Source: Fibrobacter sp. UWR2 | Lineage (GTDB): Bacteria; Fibrobacterota; Fibrobacteria; Fibrobacterales; Fibrobacteraceae | Length of the DNA: 64,000 nt | NCBI RefSeq assembly: GCF_002210285.1 | Contig: NZ_MWQE01000001.1 | Location: 496,001 to 560,000 of the forward strand | Direction of reading: 5' to 3' | Shown: in pieces, positions 27,756-35,902 of the stretch | How the letters are laid out: each line of letters starts with the position of its first letter | Position numbering within the stretch: position 1 is the stretch's first letter | Translations under genes and position numbers: made by a program | The notes under the pieces: model-generated | What the model was told of the DNA's origin: nothing | What the model saw: only the letters and a program-made list of their open reading frames with translations | Database searches by the model: none

Positions 27756-29462
27756 ATGACACTTATGATTCTCAAAATGATTGGTTGCCTTGCGCTGCTC
27801 ATGTTCGGCATGAAGACGATGAGCGAAGGCTTGCAGAAACTCACCGGCGGTCACCTCCGCGCAGTCCTTGGCACCATGACCAAGCACCGTATCGGAGGCC
27901 TCCTTACAGGCACGTTCGTCACGGCCTCGGTGCAGTCTTCTACCGCTACGACCGTCCTTACCGTAAGCTTCGTTAACGCTGGCCTGCTCACATTGAGTCA
28001 GGCCATTCCTGTTATCATGGGCGCGAACATCGGTACCACGGCCACGGCGTGGATCATGTCCATATTCGGGTTCCAGTTCAACATGAGCTCGGTGGTGTGG
28101 CCCTTCTTCGCCCTCGGCATCATCCTTTCTTACACCAAGAAGAACTCGACCAAGAGTATCGGCGAATTCGTGTTCGGTTTCGCGTTCATGTTCCTGGGCC
28201 TTACCACGCTGCGCGAAAATGCGGTGGCGATGGACCTGGCCCACAACCAGGCGGTCATCAACTTCTTTTCGACGACCGGCGGTTGGGGTATCTTCAGCAC
28301 ACTCCTCTTCCTGTTGCTGGGTAGCATCCTTACCATGTGTGTGCAGTCCTCTGCCGCCATCATGGCGATTACGCTCTTGCTCTGCAGTAGCGGCGTGCTC
28401 CCGATTTACCAGGGCATCGCGCTCGTGATGGGCGAAAACATCGGTACCACGGTCACCTCGAACCTGGCGGCCCTTTCGGCAAGTACGCAGGCGAGGCGCG
28501 CGGCCTTGGCGCACATGCTCTTCAACGTGTTCGGCGTGGTGTGGGTATTGATAGTGTTCCGCCCGTTCGTGAACATGGTGTGCAGCATCGTGGGGTTCGA
28601 CCCGACGTTCGTGCCGCATACCGAAGAAGAAGTTGCCCAGGCGAGCGTCCGTGTGACCTACGCGCTATCTGCCTTCCATACGGCATTCAACCTCTGCAAC
28701 GTGCTTATCCTCATCTGGTTCATCAAGCCGATGGAAAAAATCATCTGCAAGATTATCCGTGAGAAGGAAGATGGCGAGGATTTCAAGGTCAAGTTCATCA
28801 GCGCGGGCCTCATGAGTACCGCAGAACTTTCGCTCTTCGAAGCCCGCAAGGAAATTAACTTGTTTGCGGCCCGCACGCAGAAGATGTTCCGCATGGTGCC
28901 CGAACTGCTCGAGATGAAGGACGAAAACGACTTCGTCAAGTTGTTTGCCCGCATCGAGAAGTACGAAGGCATTAGCGACAACATGGAAATCGAGATTGCG
29001 AACTACCTGAACAAGGTTTCTGAAGGCCGCCTGAGTCCCGAAAGTAAGACGAACATCCAGTCGATGCTCAGGGAAATTTCTGAAATCGAAAGCATCGGCG
29101 ACTCCTGCTACAACATGGCGCGCGCGATCAACCGCAAGTTCCGCAGCAAGGAAGACTTTACGGAGAACCAGTACGGCCATATCAAGCATATAATGCAGCT
29201 GTGCGATAACGCGCTCACGAACATGATCGATGTCATTAGCGACCATGCATCGGCTGATGCGAACCGCACACTGAACCTGGAGAACGAAATCAACGACTAC
29301 CGCAAGCTCCTCAAGGAGAAGAACGTCACTGATATCGAGAACCAGGAATACAGCTACCAGATGGGTGTCCACTACATGGACGTGGTGAACGACTGCGAAA
29401 AGCTCGGCGACTACGTGGTGAATGTTGTCGAAGCTCATGCGAATAAAAAGTTCTCCACCTAA
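27756..29462 (+). CDS. Na/Pi-cotransporter II-related protein with C-terminal PhoU-like domain
   Basis: A 568-aa inner-membrane protein. The N-terminal 320 residues form the inverted-repeat Na/Pi cotransporter fold, with the two paired signature motifs TASVQSSTATT and TMCVQSSAAIM and the repeated G(A/E)NIGTT loops (GANIGTTATA, GENIGTTVTS). The rest (about 340-560) is a cytoplasmic helical PhoU-like domain, as in the YjbB/NptA class. It probably exports or imports phosphate coupled to sodium. The ATG at 27756 has AGGA 7 nt upstream. Confidence 0.92.
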   Translation: MTLMILKMIGCLALLMFGMKTMSEGLQKLTGGHLRAVLGTMTKHRIGGLLTGTFVTASVQSSTATTVLTVSFVNAGLLTLSQAIPVIMGANIGTTATAWIMSIFGFQFNMSSVVWPFFALGIILSYTKKNSTKSIGEFVFGFAFMFLGLTTLRENAVAMDLAHNQAVINFFSTTGGWGIFSTLLFLLLGSILTMCVQSSAAIMAITLLLCSSGVLPIYQGIALVMGENIGTTVTSNLAALSASTQARRAALAHMLFNVFGVVWVLIVFRPFVNMVCSIVGFDPTFVPHTEEEVAQASVRVTYALSAFHTAFNLCNVLILIWFIKPMEKIICKIIREKEDGEDFKVKFISAGLMSTAELSLFEARKEINLFAARTQKMFRMVPELLEMKDENDFVKLFARIEKYEGISDNMEIEIANYLNKVSEGRLSPESKTNIQSMLREISEIESIGDSCYNMARAINRKFRSKEDFTENQYGHIKHIMQLCDNALTNMIDVISDHASADANRTLNLENEINDYRKLLKEKNVTDIENQEYSYQMGVHYMDVVNDCEKLGDYVVNVVEAHANKKFST

Positions 29463-29537
29463 GAAAATTCGTCTATAAACTTCGCGATATGGCGTCATGT
29501 GAACTTACTCGCCGCATGACATAATCTTTTTCCATAC

Positions 29538-29565
29538 AAAAAAGCCCCAGTTATCAAACTGGGGC
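29538..29565 (-). terminator. Rho-independent terminator, minus strand
   Basis: On the minus strand a perfect 9-bp stem GCCCCAGTT/AACTGGGGC with a four-base loop is followed directly by six T. It is the final terminator of the structured 3' region. Confidence 0.85.
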
Positions 29566-29638
29566 GATTGCGACCTTTGGACACTTGGCAACTTGTTGCC
29601 TTAGTGTACATGGCCACCTTTAGGTGGGAGCGAGCACC

Positions 29639-29680
29639 TACCGGAGTAATTCAATACCCGGATGAAGCGCGAACGGTCTT
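29639..29680 (-). repeat. Direct repeat copy B (42 bp), hairpin-forming
   Basis: Identical to copy A at 29735-29778 except for a 2-base deletion (GAAGCGCG here, GAAGAGCGCG there). Its centre is an imperfect palindrome (CCGG-x-GTA, loop, TAC-x-CCGG). It is followed on the minus strand by further stems and the terminator at 29538-29565. Confidence 0.8.
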
Positions 29681-29693
29681 CTGTGAACAACAA

Positions 29694-29715
29694 ACGCCTC
29701 GTATTAACGAGGCGT
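29694..29715 (-). terminator. Perfect 9-bp terminator-like hairpin between the two repeat copies
   Basis: ACGCCTCGT pairs with ACGAGGCGT around a four-base loop. On the minus strand it is followed by TTTGTTGTT. It ends the first repeat unit. Confidence 0.7.
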
Positions 29716-29734
29716 GGTTGTGAGAGTGAGTGCA

Positions 29735-29778
29735 TACCGGAGTAATTCAATACCCGGATGAAGAGCGCGAACGGTCTT
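29735..29778 (-). repeat. Direct repeat copy A (44 bp), hairpin-forming
   Basis: This copy starts 5 bases after the stop of the Ala-rich protein gene (read on the minus strand). It carries the same central imperfect palindrome as copy B, and its flank on the far side also resembles the flank of copy B (GAG-x-GAG). Confidence 0.8.
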
Positions 29779-29783
29779 TTAAC

Positions 29784-30434
29784 TTAGTCCCCGGTGAAGA
29801 TAATCACGAGGACAGAAGCAACGAACAGCGCGGAGACCACGAGGAATTCCCACGGGTTTTCCATGATGGTGGTCTTAGCAGAACCCATGGAAGCGGTTTC
29901 CATCTTCTGCTGTTCTTCGGCCTTGGCCTTAGCTTCGGCTTCGGCAGCCTTCTTTTCTTCTTCAGCCTTGGCGAGAGCAGCGCTGTCGACCGTGGCTTCT
30001 TCCTTCTTGGCTTCGAGAACTTCGGTTTCGGCCTTTGCAGTGTCAGCAGCAGCAGCTTCAGCAGCAGGAGCGGCTTCGGCAGGAGCGGCAGCCTCAGCAG
30101 CAGGAGCGGCTTCGGCAGGAGCAGCAGCTTCGGCAGCAGGAGCGGCTTCGGCAGGGGCAGCTTCGGCAGCGGGTGCGGCTTCAGCAGCAGGAGCAGCGGC
30201 GGGTGCGGCGGCAGGAGCGGCTTCGGCAGGGGCTGTAGCCTCAGCGGCAGGAGCGGCAGCAGGAGCAGCAGCCTCAGCAGGGGCGGCAGCTTCGGCCTTC
30301 GGGGCTTCAGCGGCAGGGGCGGCTTCGGCAGCAGGAGCGGCCTTGGCGGCGGGAGCAGCCTTGGCAGCCTTGGCCGGAGCGGCGAAAGCAACAGCAACGG
30401 CCACTGCAGTTGCAAGCAAGATCTTCTTCATCAT
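29784..30434 (-). CDS. Ala/Pro/Glu-rich envelope protein with N-terminal signal and C-terminal membrane anchor
   Basis: A 216-aa protein of extreme composition. A signal peptide (KKILLATAVAVAVAFAAPAKA) is followed by about 110 residues of A-A-P-A-x-E-A type low-complexity repeat. A charged helical stretch follows (about 140-180, rich in Ala, Glu and Lys), and then one C-terminal membrane segment ending in FTGD. It may span the periplasm like a linker. Start choice: AGGA lies 9 nt before the ATG at 30434, whereas an ATG three codons earlier is only one base from it. No catalytic domain is visible. The gene is followed by the unusual tandem structured element. Confidence 0.72.
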   Translation of the reverse strand: MMKKILLATAVAVAVAFAAPAKAAKAAPAAKAAPAAEAAPAAEAPKAEAAAPAEAAAPAAAPAAEATAPAEAAPAAAPAAAPAAEAAPAAEAAPAEAAPAAEAAAPAEAAPAAEAAAPAEAAPAAEAAAADTAKAETEVLEAKKEEATVDSAALAKAEEEKKAAEAEAKAKAEEQQKMETASMGSAKTTIMENPWEFLVVSALFVASVLVIIFTGD

Positions 30435-30683
30435 AGGTTCCATTCCTCGTTAGGGTTTGTTTTTAAAACTTTAGGTAAAAAATAACTCTTCTAGCGACGT
30501 TTTGCCAAAAAAAAAGAAAAAAAAGTCAAAAAAGCGCGAAATTTGTCGCTTTATCGGCGTTTTTTGCAAAAAAAAGTCCCCTCGTCGGGTTTAAACACTC
30601 TTCGAGAGAACGGTTGACCGAGAGCAGATGCGAAAGAATTTAAATTTTACGGCAAAAATCAACCCACAAAAAGAGACACTATT

Positions 30684-32321
30684 ATGGCATTCAAATACGA
30701 AGCTACCGTCCAGCACGGTGAAGATACTACCGAATACGTAAACCTCGGTAAAGATGGCGTTTCTGTCGCCGAATTCGAAGGCAAGAAGATTCTGAAGGTC
30801 GCCCCCGAGGCGCTCACCAAGATTGCCCAGGCCGCTTTTGAAGAAGTCGAATTCTGCCTGCGCCCGGCCCACACGGCGAAGGTCGCAAAGATTCTCCAGG
30901 ATCCGGAAGCTTCGGACAACGACAAGTTTGTCGCCCTCACCATGCTCAAGAACGCATGCGTTGCCGCTAAGGGCATCCTCCCGTTCTGCCAGGACACCGG
31001 TACGGCAATCTGCGTTGCCCACAAGGGCCAGCAGGTCTGGACTGGTTTTGACGATGCCGAAGCGATTTCTGAAGGTATCTACAACGCTTACACCACGAAG
31101 AACCTTCGCTACAGCCAGATTGCACCGCTCACGATGTACGAAGAAAAGAACACCGGCTGCAACCTCCCGGCCCAGATCGACATCCACGCCGAAGAAGGTG
31201 CCGAAATGAAGTTCTTGTTCGTCGCTAAGGGCGGTGGCTCTGCCAACAAGACTTACTACTGGCCGATGACCAAGGCGCTCCTCAACCCGAAGTCCTTGGA
31301 AAAGTTCCTCGCCGAAAAGGTGAAGACGCTCGGTACTGCCGCTTGCCCTCCGTACCACCTAGCCATCGTGATTGGCGGAACCTCTGCCGAAATGAACACG
31401 CACATGGTGAAGCTCGCCAGCTGCGGCTACCTCGACGATATTCCGACGAGCGGTTCCGAAGGCGGTCGTATTTTCCGCGACCTCGAAATGGAAGAAAAGG
31501 TTCTCCACATTTGCCAGAAGACAGGCATTGGCGCCCAGTTCGGCGGCAAGTACCTTGTGCACGACGTTCGCGTGATTCGCGCTCCGCGCCATGCTGCAAG
31601 CTGCCCGGTTTCTATCGGCGTTTCTTGCTCCGCTGACCGTAACATCAAGGCAAAGATTGACGAAAACGGCCTCTGGCTCGAAAAGATGGAACACCATCCG
31701 GAAAACTACATCCCGTCTGGCAATGCCGTGAACCTCGCTCCGGCAGTCGAAATCGACCTTGACCGCCCCATGAAGGAAGTGCTCGCCGACCTCACCAAGT
31801 ATCCGGTGAAGACGCGCCTCAGCCTCAAGGGCACGATGATTGTGGCCCGCGACATGGCCCACGCGAAGATTGCTGAAATCTTTGACAAGCAGGAACGTGG
31901 CGAAGAACTCACCGACGAAGAAAAGACCGTGCTCAAGGTCGTTTCGGACCACCCGATTTACTACGCCGGCCCGGCTAAGACTCCGGCAGGCATGCCCACA
32001 GGTAGCTTCGGCCCGACGACGGCTAACCGCATGGACCCGTACGTGATGCGCTTCCAGAGCAAGGGTGCTTCGATGATCATGGTCGCGAAGGGCAACCGCA
32101 GCCAGGACGTCACCGACGCCTGCAAGAAGTACGGCGGATTCTTCCTCGGATCTATTGGCGGCCCGGCAGCCATCCTCGCTGAACAGAACATCCTCAGCAA
32201 CGACATCGTGGCCTTCCCGGAACTCGGCATGGAAGCCATCCGCAAGATCACCATCAAGGACTTCCCGGCATTCATCCTCGTGGATGACAAGGGCAACAAC
32301 TTCTTTGAAGGCCTGATCTAG
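30684..32321 (+). CDS. Fumarate hydratase, class I (iron-sulfur)
   Basis: A 545-aa enzyme of the single-chain FumA/FumB type, interconverting fumarate and malate with a 4Fe-4S cluster. N- and C-terminal catalytic domains are both present: [38 protein letters not shown], then [17 protein letters not shown] and [15 protein letters not shown]. In Fibrobacter it would work in the reductive branch to succinate, the main fermentation product. The codon use resembles that of highly expressed neighbours such as pgk. It stands alone, with an AT-rich promoter region and a terminator at 32376-32412. Confidence 0.95.
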   Translation: MAFKYEATVQHGEDTTEYVNLGKDGVSVAEFEGKKILKVAPEALTKIAQAAFEEVEFCLRPAHTAKVAKILQDPEASDNDKFVALTMLKNACVAAKGILPFCQDTGTAICVAHKGQQVWTGFDDAEAISEGIYNAYTTKNLRYSQIAPLTMYEEKNTGCNLPAQIDIHAEEGAEMKFLFVAKGGGSANKTYYWPMTKALLNPKSLEKFLAEKVKTLGTAACPPYHLAIVIGGTSAEMNTHMVKLASCGYLDDIPTSGSEGGRIFRDLEMEEKVLHICQKTGIGAQFGGKYLVHDVRVIRAPRHAASCPVSIGVSCSADRNIKAKIDENGLWLEKMEHHPENYIPSGNAVNLAPAVEIDLDRPMKEVLADLTKYPVKTRLSLKGTMIVARDMAHAKIAEIFDKQERGEELTDEEKTVLKVVSDHPIYYAGPAKTPAGMPTGSFGPTTANRMDPYVMRFQSKGASMIMVAKGNRSQDVTDACKKYGGFFLGSIGGPAAILAEQNILSNDIVAFPELGMEAIRKITIKDFPAFILVDDKGNNFFEGLI

Positions 32322-32324
32322 CGT

Positions 32325-32364
32325 CGTCATTCCCGCTTATCGTCATTCCCGCGAAGGCGGGAAT
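32325..32364. repeat. REP-like palindromic element
   Basis: A partial copy CGTCATTCCCGC (32325-32336) is followed by a full hairpin ATTCCCGC/GCGGGAAT (32345-32364). This is the CGTCATTCCCGCGAAGGCGGGAATC type found between genes in many bacteria. It lies directly after the fumarase stop. Confidence 0.6.
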
Positions 32365-32375
32365 CTTTCGCAACT

Positions 32376-32412
32376 AAAAAATCCCACCGGAACAACCGGC
32401 GGGATTTTTTTG
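32376..32412 (+). terminator. Terminator of the fumarase gene
   Basis: A long stem (AAATCCC-x-CCGG with CCGG-x-GGGATTT) around AACAA is followed by seven T. Confidence 0.88.
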
Positions 32413-32604
32413 TGTGGAAATGAAACTCTAATGCTGGAAATTATTTCCTAGATATTAAATTACCTACTCGAAAAGTCAAAAAGGCTGTGTTTTAGAACAA
32501 TTCATTGTATTTTTTTCAATGGCGATGTTTTCTTTAGGGGCTTTTTGGGCTAGGAATAGATTATTTTATTGATTGGATAGTTGTCTTTTTTCGAGAACTG
32601 GCCT

Positions 32605-33459
32605 ATGCTCAACATTGACGAAATCAGCGATTACAGGGATTTGCTCAAGAACTACTATACCCAGCGCAAGCTGGATATGCCCTTGTATTCCTATAAGATG
32701 ATGGGCCAGAAGCTTGGGCTCGAGACGAGCCAGATGTTCCGTGTGCTGAACAAGGAACTTCACCTGCCGAACCGCAGCATTCCGCTGGCGAAGGACCTGC
32801 TGGACCTGAAGGGTCGCAGTGGTGAAATTTTCGAAATCCTGGTGGCGGCATCCAAGACGAAGTCGCCTGCGAAGAAGGATAAGCTCTACAAGATGGCGCT
32901 TTCGCTCCAGGATGTGGACCTTCGCAAGTTCAATGCCAGCGAGTACCTGTTCCTGAGCAAGTGGTGGATACCCGTGGTGCGAGCGCTTATCGAGATGAAT
33001 GGAGGGCATGCCGAGGTCTCGCGCCTGGTAAAGCAGATATCTCCGGCCGTCTCGGAAGACCAGGTGCGCGAAGCCATAAAGGTACTCAAGGATTTGAATC
33101 TCATAACGCCGCTTGCTTCGGAACGCTATGCCGCGACGACCGCCAATTTTACGTCGGCAGGTTCGCCGACGAAGACGTCGGCTATCCGTAGTTACCAGAA
33201 TCAGCTTTTGTCGCTTGCCCAGAACGCCCTCGTTTCGGTAGAGCCTGCCAAGCGCAATATCTCGTCGTTGCTTGTGGGTGTCGACGAAGATTGCTTTGCC
33301 GACCTGAACGAAATGACGCTGGAATTCCGCCGCCAGGTACAAAAGAGGGTGGCTGAAGTCGACAAGCCGAATCGCGCGATGCAGTTCGTGTTTGCACTAT
33401 ATCCGGTCGCGGATGTTTCCAATAGCCCGCGGACAAAGAAAGAGGGGGTAAAGGTATGA
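32605..33459 (+). CDS. TIGR02147/DUF4423 family predicted regulator (module 2)
   Basis: A 284-aa member of the same family as the genes at 1967-2791 and 44299-45132. It has the opening DEISDYRDLLKNYY block, a putative XRE-like HTH (about 28-65, SYKMMGQKLGLETSQMFRVL), and the helical DUF4423 region with FLSKWWIPVVRALIEM. A TTG at 32581 would add eight residues. The ATG at 32605 is preferred because the DYR block then sits at residues 9-11, as in the third copy. No strong ribosome site is visible for either, so the start is uncertain. Its last four bases overlap the lipoprotein start (ATGA). Confidence 0.82.
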   Translation: MLNIDEISDYRDLLKNYYTQRKLDMPLYSYKMMGQKLGLETSQMFRVLNKELHLPNRSIPLAKDLLDLKGRSGEIFEILVAASKTKSPAKKDKLYKMALSLQDVDLRKFNASEYLFLSKWWIPVVRALIEMNGGHAEVSRLVKQISPAVSEDQVREAIKVLKDLNLITPLASERYAATTANFTSAGSPTKTSAIRSYQNQLLSLAQNALVSVEPAKRNISSLLVGVDEDCFADLNEMTLEFRRQVQKRVAEVDKPNRAMQFVFALYPVADVSNSPRTKKEGVKV

Positions 33460-34655
33460 AAAAGTTGCTTTTACTCCTGATGGTTCTGCTGTTTGTCGCC
33501 TGCTCGAACGATAAGGTGGCCGGTATCAGTACGGTCGAGACCGAAAACGCCTACCTGATCCAGATTGTTCACGAGGATTCCTTGCCCGCGGTCGGTGTCT
33601 TGGCCCGCATGCGTGCGGCAAGTTTTGTCCGCAGTGTTGAAGAAGATTCCGCAGGGGCGGAATACTACGAGGAATTCGTGACCGATTCCTTGGGGCAGAT
33701 TCGCATTGATAGCCTCGGCGTAAAAGAGGCTACGATTGAAATTGTCGATGCAGACGAAGGTTTGTTCACCAGGATCCGCGCCAAGGATATCAGGAGCGGA
33801 GACTCCGTACAGTATGCTCTCGAAAAAACAGGCCGCCTGCGTGGCAAGGTTTACTTGCCTGCGGGCGTTGACTACGCTTGGGTACAGGTGTATGGTTCCG
33901 ACCGCCTTGTAAAGACCGATAGCGAGGGCTTCTACGAGATGGATTCGTTGCCGCCGTATGAATACGGCCTGCGCGTCATTGTGGGTGACAGTGTTGTTGA
34001 AAATTCGGCGAAGGTTGGTGCCGGCGAGGAGGCTCGCGCGAATGTTTGCGCGTTCGAACCGGATTCCATCAAGGTGCTGGACTTTGAATCTGCGGATGCG
34101 CAGTTTGTTATCCGCGAGCTCGGTATAAGCGAGGCGGGTTACATGTCTTCTACGGATACGAGCGTGAAGACGACACCCGAGGTGGCGATGGTACCCGAGA
34201 CGCGCAAGGACATTGCGGATTTCTTTGTAGAAGCGGATGCCGGCCGCGCCGGTAACGCCTTGCACTGGATGTCTTCTGCGGGGCAAGGACGCTGGTCGTT
34301 CTACGGAATCTGGGTTTGTACGGAGGAATCGCCGTGCGATTTGTCTGCAACGGATTCCATCGTGTTCTATGCCCGCGGGAACGGAGTCATTTCGATTGCG
34401 CTCGAGACGCTCGGCAGTTCGAACGAAGAAGGCAAGACTTTGGCTTACGATACCCTCAATACAGACGAATGGCAGCGTCGCGTCATAAAGCCTGCTAATT
34501 TCAAGCCGCGCGACGACATGTACGGCAATCTCGGCTGGAATGTTGTCAGCAGGGCGGTGACGACCATCTCGATAGCCTCCTACGACGAGACCGAATTCTG
34601 GATAGACGATGTCGTGTTCTACGGCATCAAGCCCAGCGACTTCATCGTCAAATAA
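33456..34655 (+). CDS. Lipoprotein with a carbohydrate-binding-like C-terminal domain (module 2)
   Basis: A 399-aa lipoprotein with its lipobox at Cys 16 (LLFVACSNDK). Immediately after comes VAGISTVETENA, the AG..ET motif shared by the three regulator-linked lipoproteins. Residues about 30-190 contain two short beta domains like carboxypeptidase-regulatory repeats (for example GRLRGKVYLPAG, SEGFYEMDSLP). Residues about 205-395 form a jelly-roll resembling CBM11/CIA30-type galactose-binding domains, with blocks NALHWMSSAGQG, DSIVFYARGNG, EWQRRVIKP and EFWIDDVVFYG. Sugar binding is plausible but unproven. The 3' end overlaps the convergent pseudouridine synthase gene by 8 bases. Confidence 0.82.
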   Translation: MKKLLLLLMVLLFVACSNDKVAGISTVETENAYLIQIVHEDSLPAVGVLARMRAASFVRSVEEDSAGAEYYEEFVTDSLGQIRIDSLGVKEATIEIVDADEGLFTRIRAKDIRSGDSVQYALEKTGRLRGKVYLPAGVDYAWVQVYGSDRLVKTDSEGFYEMDSLPPYEYGLRVIVGDSVVENSAKVGAGEEARANVCAFEPDSIKVLDFESADAQFVIRELGISEAGYMSSTDTSVKTTPEVAMVPETRKDIADFFVEADAGRAGNALHWMSSAGQGRWSFYGIWVCTEESPCDLSATDSIVFYARGNGVISIALETLGSSNEEGKTLAYDTLNTDEWQRRVIKPANFKPRDDMYGNLGWNVVSRAVTTISIASYDETEFWIDDVVFYGIKPSDFIVK

Positions 34656-35199
34656 CTTTATCTGTAATCGCTTTCCATTCCCCGGGCGCTAAGTTGCCGA
34701 GGGGAATGTTTCCTATTTGCACGCGGACAAGCCGGAGCGTGGGGAAGCCTACTGCCGCTGTCATGTGGCGCACCTGACGGTTCTTGCCTTCGATGAGCGT
34801 AAGCTTTACCCAGCTGGTGGGGATGTTCGCACGGAAGCGGACGGGCGGCACCCTTTCCCAGATCCAGTCCGGCGCTTCAACGATTTCTGCCTTGCAGGGT
34901 TTGGTGTGGTAGCCCTTGATGTCCACGCCTTTGCAGAGTTTGCGAATAGCCTCTTCCGTAATTTGCCCATCAACTTGCGCGAGGTAAGTGCGCGGGTGTT
35001 CGAATTTCGGGTCGAGCAGTTTCTTGATGAGTTTCCCGTTATCGGTCAATAGCAACGCGCCTTCGCTGTCGTGGTCGAGGCGGCCTGCAGAGTACACTCC
35101 CGGCGGAAACCCGAATTCATCGAGCGCGCGGTGGCCTGCTTCTGGTGTAAACTGGCTCAGTACTCCGAAGGGCTTGTTGAACAATATGACGGTGGACAT
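34648..35199 (-). CDS. 23S rRNA pseudouridine synthase, RsuA/RluE type
   Basis: A 183-aa enzyme that isomerises a specific uridine in rRNA. The catalytic-aspartate motif is GRLDHDSEGALLLTDNG, and the C-terminal family blocks LIEGKNRQVRHMTAAVGFPTLRLVRV and NLAPGEW (quoted in part) are present. There is no N-terminal S4 domain, which fits the short RluE subgroup. The start at 35199 (MSTVILFNKPFG) is chosen because upstream codons give a Phe-rich run unlike the family. The exact target base cannot be told. Confidence 0.88.
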   Translation of the reverse strand: MSTVILFNKPFGVLSQFTPEAGHRALDEFGFPPGVYSAGRLDHDSEGALLLTDNGKLIKKLLDPKFEHPRTYLAQVDGQITEEAIRKLCKGVDIKGYHTKPCKAEIVEAPDWIWERVPPVRFRANIPTSWVKLTLIEGKNRQVRHMTAAVGFPTLRLVRVQIGNIPLGNLAPGEWKAITDKVI

Positions 35200-35331
35200 C
35201 GGCCAAAAGGTAGGAAATGTATTCCAACTTGTAGCGAAAAAAAAGAAAAACTTTTTCAAAAGGCTGGTTTTGTAAACATTATTTTTCGTACCTTGTTTTT
35301 AGGGTTAACAAACAGGTAAGGAGGTAACACC

Positions 35332-35778
35332 ATGAAACGCTCAACGTTCACAATGGTAACCGCTGTCGCGATGCTTGCTACATCGGCGATCGCTGCTGGA
35401 AATCTGGTTAAGTCCAAACAGGGCGATCTCGATTTGACAGAACAGCGCGGTGGCGGAGGAGTGGTCTGCACGGCCGGCTTTTATGACGAGTTAAAAATCG
35501 TCAGGGAAGCGGACGCGGAAGTTCTCGTCAAGGGGGCTTGCGGTCAGGGCTGGGTTGACAAGTCGAAGGTCGTCTATGTAGCCGCTAAACCCGGAGACAA
35601 GTCGTTCACTTTCGATAAAATCAATGTGCAGGCCTGGACAGACAACCGGTCGCTCGTCGGGATCATCAACGATAACTACGAAGATTTCGACGGCGTAACT
35701 ATCGATCGCGATTTCAAGGAATATCTGGTTCACACATTGGATCGCGAAAAAATGGAAATGAGCCGCGGGGAAAACTGA
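35332..35778 (+). CDS. Small secreted protein of unknown function
   Basis: A 148-aa protein with a clear signal peptide (cleavage near AIAAGN). The mature part has a Gly-rich turn (RGGGGVVCTAGFYDEL), two cysteines (about 46 and 70) that could form a disulfide, and an acidic C-terminus. No family is recognised. The ribosome site AAGGAGG, 7 nt from the ATG, is the strongest in this neighbourhood, which suggests high expression. It stands alone, with a TACCTTG promoter-like box upstream and a GC-rich hairpin downstream. Confidence 0.68.
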   Translation: MKRSTFTMVTAVAMLATSAIAAGNLVKSKQGDLDLTEQRGGGGVVCTAGFYDELKIVREADAEVLVKGACGQGWVDKSKVVYVAAKPGDKSFTFDKINVQAWTDNRSLVGIINDNYEDFDGVTIDRDFKEYLVHTLDREKMEMSRGEN

Positions 35779-35824
35779 GCCCAACTAGCCAGAACCTGAC
35801 GGAAAACATTCCTGACAAATTATT

Positions 35825-35860
35825 CCCCGGTAGGCGCCGCCGGGGTTTACGTTTTTATAG
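35825..35860 (+). terminator. Weak terminator-like hairpin
   Basis: CCCCGG pairs with CCGGGG around a nine-base loop that contains the self-complementary GGCGCC. A short T-run and a later TTTTT follow. Confidence 0.5.
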
Positions 35861-35890
35861 GTGATTTCTTGATTTTAGCGCCAAATAATA

Positions 35891-35896
35891 TATATT
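35891..35896 (+). promoter_or_regulatory. TATATT box 6 nt before the thioesterase start
   Basis: TATATT, then AGTAGT, then ATG at 35903. There is no Shine-Dalgarno, so a leaderless mRNA is predicted. Confidence 0.5.
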
Positions 35897-35902
35897 AGTA
35901 GT

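Larger units (their letters stand above)
29463..29783. other. Gene-free interval filled with structured repeats and terminators
   Basis: This 321-bp interval has no credible ORF. It holds a GTCATG/CATGAC hairpin (29494-29520) after the transporter gene and two minus-strand terminator hairpins (29538-29565 and 29694-29715). It also has two copies of a 42-44 bp hairpin-forming repeat and extra stems (GGCAAC/GTTGCC near 29587-29600 and an AGGTG-type stem near 29615-29640). All strong terminators are oriented for the minus strand, so it probably forms the 3' region of the Ala-rich protein mRNA or one or two small RNAs. Confidence 0.55.

Noticed and set aside
29639-29778. Two 42-44 bp direct repeats as a CRISPR remnant or attachment sites
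   Set aside because: Only two copies, the interval holds a terminator hairpin rather than a spacer, there is no cas gene or integrase nearby, and the copies differ by an indel.
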